Positions 57,803 to 64,000 of a stretch of DNA of 64,000 nt are shown here, piece by piece (the first letter of the stretch is position 1; every line of letters starts with the position of its first letter). Both the position numbers and the translations under genes were made by a program. The stretch is from Lepus europaeus (Eukaryota; Chordata; Mammalia; Lagomorpha; Leporidae): NCBI RefSeq assembly GCF_033115175.1, contig NC_084850.1, positions 101,247,439 to 101,311,438 on the forward strand, written 5' to 3'. The notes below the pieces were generated by a model that worked only from the letters and a program-made list of their open reading frames with translations, made no database searches and had not been told where the DNA came from.

Positions 57803-58146
57803 TGCTACCATGGTCTGAATGTTTGTATCATTAAAATTCCTCTGTGAAACTACTACCCAATGTGGTGGTATCAACCTTTGGGAAGTGATTAGATAGTGAG
57901 GGTAGAGCCCTCTTGAATAGGATTAGTGGTCTCACAAGGGGATGATGAGACCAAAGTTCAACTCCTCCACCATGTGTGCATATAGCAAGGTACCATCTAT
58001 GGGGAAACAGGCCCTCGCCAGAAACCAAATCTTCCAGTGCTTTGACTTGGGACTTCACAGACTCCAGAACTGTCAGAAATAAATTGCTTATAAGCTACCC
58101 AATTCATGGTGTTTTTTTTTTTATAGTAGCCTGAATAGACTAAAAC
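57803..58146 (+). mobile_element. MLT1/MST-type solo LTR nested in the provirus
   Basis: Fossil LTR between two parts of the internal region. Landmarks are TGGTCTGAATGTTTGTATC, GGGAAGTGATTAGATAGTG and GCCTGAATAGACTAAAACA. Confidence 0.8.
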
Positions 58147-59223
58147 AGTTGCTTTGAAGAGACTGTTGGTAGAAATATAGACATTAAAAGTGCTTCTGGT
58201 GAGGCCTGATTGAAATGAGGATCATGTTAGTGGAAACTAGAGAGAAGGCAAAAAACCTTGGTTGTGTTCTAGTGTTCTGTGGAACCTGAGGAGCTTGCTG
58301 AGCAAAGTGTTGAAGATATGGCCTGGTTTCTCATTGCTGGTATAGAACAATGTGAGAGGAGACAGATGCATTGAAAAAGAAATTGATAGGCAAGAAGTAA
58401 CTAGAATGTGAAGATACAGAAAAATGCTGGCCTAGTCAATATTGCAAACACTGAGAAAATGTGTTCTGGAGAGACTACTTGGGGTGTGGCTGGACAGATG
58501 CTATAAAAAATCTTGGGCATGACATGTTGACCTAATCAGCAATTTCAGCACAAGCCAGGAATAGAGGTGGGATAATACCAGCAGAAACAATGCTGACTGG
58601 GACTAAAGGGGATAGAGATGGGCCAAAATGAAGAAAAGCTATTGAATGTATGAGATTTTACAGGACAGGACAATAGAGCTTTCTGGCTATGAACATGCAT
58701 GATCCTTCAAGAAAATGGAAGAGTGATCCTAAAGGTGAGGCTGTCCCCTTCTCAGCATCAGTGGGCCAGGCTGCCACCCACAGCTCAGGGAGCAACACTG
58801 CCATCCCAATGGGTCCAGAACATGGGGCCTTCCAACTCGGTGAGCCCAGAGAACAGGTCATTCAATCAAAGAGCATCTTTCTGTAGCTCTAAAATAATGA
58901 GACTGACCCTGTTAGGTTTCTGACTTACTTGGGACCTGTGATCCCTTTCTTCTTTCCCCAATTTTTCCTTTCCAGAATGGGAATATCAATCTTGTGCCTG
59001 TCTTACCACTGCGTTTTGGTAACAGATAACTCATCTCATTTCATGGCTTCACAGCTAGAGAGGAATTTTTGACTTAGAATGAATCACATCTCAAGTCTCA
59101 CCCACGCTTGATTTTGATGATATTTAGATGAGAATTGGGATTTAAAGCTAATGCTGGAGTGGAATAAGAGTTTTGGGCTGTTAGGATGCAAGTGGGTGTA
59201 TTTTGCTTGCAAAAAGAATGTTA

Positions 59224-59782
59224 TGGGGCTGGCGTTGTGACATAATGGGTTAAGCCACGACCTGTAACTCCAGCATCCCATAAGGGCACCCTGGATCCTG
59301 GCTTTGACCTGACACAGCCCTGGCATTTGCAGCCATTTAGGGGAATGAACCAGTGATGGAAGATATCTCTATATCTCCCTCTCTCTCTCTTTTTAAAAGA
59401 TTTGTTTTATTTATTTATTTGAAAGACAGAGTTACAGAGAGAGGTAGAGACAGAGAGAGACGTCTTCCATCCGCTGGTTCACTCCGCAGATGGCTGCTAT
59501 GGCCAGAGCTATGCTGATCTGAAGCCAGAGGCCAGGAGTTTCTTCCAGGTCTTCCAAATGGACACAGGGGCCCAAGGACTTGGGCCATCTTCTACTGCTT
59601 TCCCAGGCCATAGCAGAAAGCAGGATGGGAAGAGGAGCAGCCGAGACTAGAACAGGCGCCCATATGGGATGCCAGTGCTTGAGGTCAGGGCTTTAACCCG
59701 CTGTGCCACAGCACCAACCTCTCCCTCTCTTTCTCTGTAACTGCCTTTCAAATAAATGAAATAAATCTTAAAAAAAAAAAAA
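59224..59782 (+). repeat. CSINE, split, nested in the provirus
   Basis: Forward host with internal deletion; AAGAATGYTA marks the duplicated target at both ends. The guest is at 59390-59722. Confidence 0.88.
59390..59722 (-). repeat. CSINE, nested guest
   Basis: Reverse copy in the CT tract of its host. Confidence 0.9.
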
Positions 59783-60189
59783 AGAATGCTACGGACTGAA
59801 TTGTGTCCTGCCTACATTCACATGTTGAAGCCCTAACCCCCCAGTACCACAGAATTTGACTATATTTAGAGCTGGGGCCTTACTTAGGAGAGTGATTATG
59901 TTAAAATGAGGCTAGTAGGGTGGGCCTTAACCCAATCTGACTGGTGCCCTTGTAAGAGGAACTTTGGATACAGAGACACCAGAAGTGTAAGTGCACAAAG
60001 AAAAGATCATATGAGGATAGTGTGAGAACACAGCCACCTACAAGCCAAGAGGGCTCTTAGAAGCAACCAAACTTGTCAACCTGCCAATATCTTGACCACT
60101 GCCTAGAACTGCGACAAAAGAAGTCACTTGTGGCTTAAGCCAGCCAGTCAGTGGCATTTTGTTATGGCAGCCTGAGCTCACTGATACTG

Positions 60190-60450
60190 TAGGGTCAGTG
60201 GTGGGGGTCTGTGGGTAGAGTGATGGGGTGGCCTTGAAGGGGGAGTCTATGTGGTGAGTTACAGGGTCTCCAGGGTGAAGCCTGGGAGCCTGTGGTGTCA
60301 GTGTGGTAAATGATGGGAATTTGAGGTCAGAGGTGGATGGAGGCCTATTTGAGGATGATGGGAGTCTGGGCAATGAGTGAGTGATGGAGGGTCTGTGTGG
60401 TTAGTTATGGGGCATCTCTGGGGTTAGTAATTCAAGGTCTCTCAGTGTTA
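60190..60450. repeat. Degenerate minisatellite, right block
   Basis: Same motif family as 55500-57370 (TCAGTGGTGGGGGTCTGTGG, GAGTGAGTGATGGAGGG). The MaLR provirus separates it from the left block. Confidence 0.75.
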
Positions 60451-60454
60451 GAGT

Positions 60455-60711
60455 CAAGATAGTTTATTTCCTGATTTTAAATTTGCTACCATCACAGGCC
60501 TTTCTGTCTTTTCTTTAACCTTTTGTTCCAAAGGCTCCTGGGAGTAGCTCCACAGAGCCTGTACCCTCCATGTCTCTGGCCATTTCTGTGCCCATCCATC
60601 AGCCCAAGTGTGATAGATTAATTAGCTTTGGCCCTCCAACCTGTGGGAGCAGGGCAGGATGCTTCTGCTGAGCGCCTCACCAGCCCAAGTTCCACCCTAG
60701 GCCACTGCTCA
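60455..60711 (-). other. EBP: EBP 3' UTR with polyadenylation signal
   Basis: AATAAA on the minus strand at 60468-60463 lies about 245 bases past the stop, a length in keeping with the short 3' UTR of this gene. The minisatellite remnant begins just beyond. Confidence 0.7.
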
Positions 60712-61924
<1,213 letters not shown>

Positions 61925-62039
61925 TCATGTTTGTGGGAGCTGGGGACCCCTCTAAGAAGACGGACTTCATAACTCTCTGTGCCTCAGTTTCCTCATCTGT
62001 GAATGGTACAGCAATTTGGATTCTAGGCATGAATGTGAA

Positions 62040-62230
62040 GGTAATGTGCAAAGGTTTGTGGGAAAATGGAATTAAAAGATAAGTTCATTTTGGTGTAAAC
62101 GAATTTTGAAATCTATGTGTTCTGTCACAATATGCATTTTCTGTAACTCTTGAATGTCTCTTGTCTATAGAAAATGTGCACCAAAATGAACTTTTCATTC
62201 TGTCTTTCCATGAATTTTTCAAAGTGAGCT
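62040..62230. repeat. Short palindromic element, possibly mariner-derived
   Basis: Same family as 43338-43460: GGGAAAATGGAATTAAAAG at the left and CTTTCCATGAATTTTTC at the right. The two arms are complementary. In EBP upstream intron. Confidence 0.5.
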
Positions 62231-62358
62231 CATGTATATATAAAATGGGAGAATGTGTGCCAAGCCTGACACAGAACAGTGGTGCTGTGATTGTTTGCTA
62301 CTCAAGAAATGTTCGTGGTGTAACAGAAGGTGGGGGTGATGGAGTGAGTTAAATAGCC

Positions 62359-62363
<5 letters not shown>

Positions 62364-62398
<35 letters not shown>
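62364..62398. repeat. (GA)n microsatellite
   Basis: About 35 bases of pure GA. Confidence 0.95.
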
Positions 62399-62401
<3 letters not shown>

Positions 62402-62499
62402 AAGCAGGTGAACAGATGAGTAAATCAAAGAGTGACCAGAGAATGGAGAAGAAAAAAAAAACCCACTCCAAATAAAATTAGGCAGAAGACTTCACAAAA

Positions 62500-62830
62500 G
62501 AGGGTTTCCAAATGGCCAATACATACATGAAAAACACTCAAATGATCATTAGTCATTAAGGGAAAAGCAAGTTCAAACCGTGATGAGATATCACTCATAT
62601 CCACTGAGATTTAAGAAATACCTGGTGAGAATACAAAGGAAATAAAACTCTTCTAGGCTGCTGGTGGGAATGGAAAACAGTATAACCTGTATGGTCATTT
62701 TTCATCTTCATAAAATTATACAGACATTTACCCTAGGACCCAGCCATTCAACTCCTACATACAAGAGAACCTCAAAATATTCATGGAAAAATGCATGTTA
62801 TGAAAACAACTATGCATGGATTTCCAAAAA
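62500..62830 (+). mobile_element. L1 ORF2 relic
   Basis: TTTCCAAATGGCCAATACAT, TTAAGGGAAAAGCAAGTTC and GGCTGCTGGTGGGAATGG follow L1 ORF2 to 3' UTR. Confidence 0.75.
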
Positions 62831-62905
62831 AAAAAAAAATTTGCACCCCAAATTACTTATCTCTTCATTGTGTTTTCCATGAACTTTTGGAAGGACTTTC
62901 ATATT
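62775..62905. repeat. Short palindromic element, possibly mariner-derived
   Basis: ATTCATGGAAAAATGCATG at the left, TTTTCCATGAACTTTTGG at the right. Third member of the family in this window. Confidence 0.5.
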
Positions 62906-63040
62906 GAACCAAGAGGAATGAAAGCAGATGTCCACTCACACAGCAGCTCCACTCAGGAGGCCAAGAAGGAGTACTGTTTGTAACAGCATATGACAGGGAA
63001 AATCAAATCCCCATCAGTGCCTGCGGAGTCAAATGAACAT

Positions 63041-63358
63041 CTGGGGCCGGCACCGTGGTGCAGTAGGCTAATCCTCTGCCTGTGGCACCGGCATCCCATA
63101 TGGGCACCGGTTCTAGTCCTGGCTGCCCCTCTTCCAATCCAGCTCTCTGCTGTGGCCTGGGAAAGTAGTAGAAGATGGCCCAAGTGCTTGGGCCCCTGCA
63201 CCCACATGGGAGACCAGGAAGAAGCACCTGGCTCCTGGCTTTGGATTGGTGCAGCTCTGGCCGTTGTGGCTATTTGGGGAGTGAACCAGCAGACGGAAGA
63301 CTTCTCTCTGCCTCTCCTCTCTTCTGTGTAACTCTGACTTTCAAATAAAAAAAAAAAA
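63041..63358 (+). repeat. CSINE, recent
   Basis: Forward copy with a perfect site duplication CAAATGAACATCT on both sides, which suggests a young insertion. Confidence 0.95.
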
Positions 63359-63689
63359 ACAAATGAACATCTACACTTTGAAAGCTCTTTATGAAATAAG
63401 AATGAATGAAACTAAAATGAATTTATATGTAAATGGTCTTGGAAGGAGACTTAAGCCAGGATTTGGCGTAGCTAATAGAGTTTGGGGAAACTTGGAAAAC
63501 CAGGCTGTGTCTCCTTTGCTCTCACACCATAACAATCAACACAGAAGGCTTCTGTGACCGCAGCCCCCACCCCCAGATGTGTGGAGATTTCTCCCTGCCA
63601 GCCAGCAAGCAAAGCTGTAGCAAGGGACGACGACTGGGTTTCCTCTATCCCCATTCAATTCAGACCCTGTCAGAGCCCTCAGACAGGTA

Positions 63690-64000
63690 GAGGGCTCAGT
63701 CTCCAACACTGCACTCCCTGCCCCTTGAGGTGCCAATCACAAGACCCAAGTAGCTTGACCTGTGTGTCTGGCCCCATTCGTCATAAACTGGGGTCTCCCC
63801 AGTCTCTTTCTTAGGCTTGATGAATGTGCTTGAATGGCTCACAAAACTCAGGGAAACACACTCTTGAAGTTCCCAGTTCATTACCAAGCACACAGAGGAA
63901 GAGTTGTATAGGGCGAGCGATGAGAGAAGGGTATGGATGTTATTTGGAAGCTCTGAACCCGGTCTTCTGGGGTTTTTATGGAGGTTTCGTTATACATGCA
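63690..64000 (-). mobile_element. ERVL-type (MLT2-like) LTR fossil, runs off the window
   Basis: The + strand carries GGCTCACAAAACTCAGGGAA, GCATAGGGCGAG-like sequence (here TATAGGGCGAGCGATG) and GGTTTTTATGGAGGTTTCG, as in antisense MLT2 LTRs. Old and decayed; its other end lies past 64000. 63373-63689 before it is unassigned. Confidence 0.45.

Larger units (their letters stand above)
57372..60190 (+). mobile_element. MaLR (MLT1-type) provirus fossil with both LTRs
   Basis: 5' LTR about 57372-57665; internal region about 57666-57802 and 58147-59223, recognisable by GTGGAAATGGCTTTGGAACT at the start and GGATGCAAGTGGGTGTATTT near the end; 3' LTR about 59787-60190. MaLR internal regions are non-coding or gag-derived only; none is open here. 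A solo LTR and two CSINEs are nested inside. Old (family active before or near the eutherian radiation) and heavily decayed. Confidence 0.8.

Noticed and set aside
62000-64000. EBP first coding exon
   Set aside because: The expected LHPYWPQ-type start and first membrane segments are not present on the minus strand up to 64000; it must lie further right.

Overview
The window is mammalian nuclear DNA, almost certainly European rabbit or a close lagomorph. About 85-90 copies of the lagomorph C-repeat (CSINE, tRNA-derived SINE) cover roughly 40% of it by my rough count, and an L1 3' tail at 13.85-14.36 kb looks like the rabbit type. Three host genes are recognisable, all on the minus strand: RBM3, TBC1D25 and the 3' half of EBP. 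This is the human Xp11.23 order EBP-TBC1D25-RBM3, so the window should come from the rabbit X chromosome, read telomere-to-centromere or the reverse.

Layout. 1-17.95 kb: intergenic, packed with CSINEs, MIR/L2 relics, L1 pieces and two probable solo retroviral LTRs (8.2-9.0 and 15.5-16.3 kb); no credible coding sequence. 17.95-21.8 kb: RBM3, five coding exons plus a CpG-rich promoter, free of SINEs. 22.1-28.4 kb: repeats, including two CSINEs with a duplicated promoter box. 28.4-30.4 kb: repeat-poor flank or 3' UTR of TBC1D25. 30.4-52.1 kb: TBC1D25, six coding exons; intron 3 (32.5-47.9 kb by + coordinates) is filled with repeats and holds a split Tigger3 transposon and a deeply nested MaLR/Tigger/CSINE stack. 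51.9-52.45 kb: TBC1D25 promoter. 52.5-60.45 kb: intergenic, with a degenerate GTGAGTGATGG-type minisatellite that hosts a fossil MaLR provirus with both LTRs and an internal region. 60.45-64 kb: EBP exons 3-5 and 3' UTR; the upstream coding exon lies beyond the right edge.

The genes are not an operon. RBM3 is a cold-inducible RNA-binding protein, TBC1D25 a Rab-GAP of the autophagy pathway, EBP a sterol isomerase of cholesterol synthesis; they share only chromosomal neighbourhood. I found no unknown gene system. The most useful observations are a CSINE subfamily with a duplicated box B region, a candidate RBM3 poison exon, the nested repeat stratigraphy, and the minisatellite that predates an ancient MaLR insertion. 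All boundaries of repeats are by eye, usually good to about 5-20 bases.
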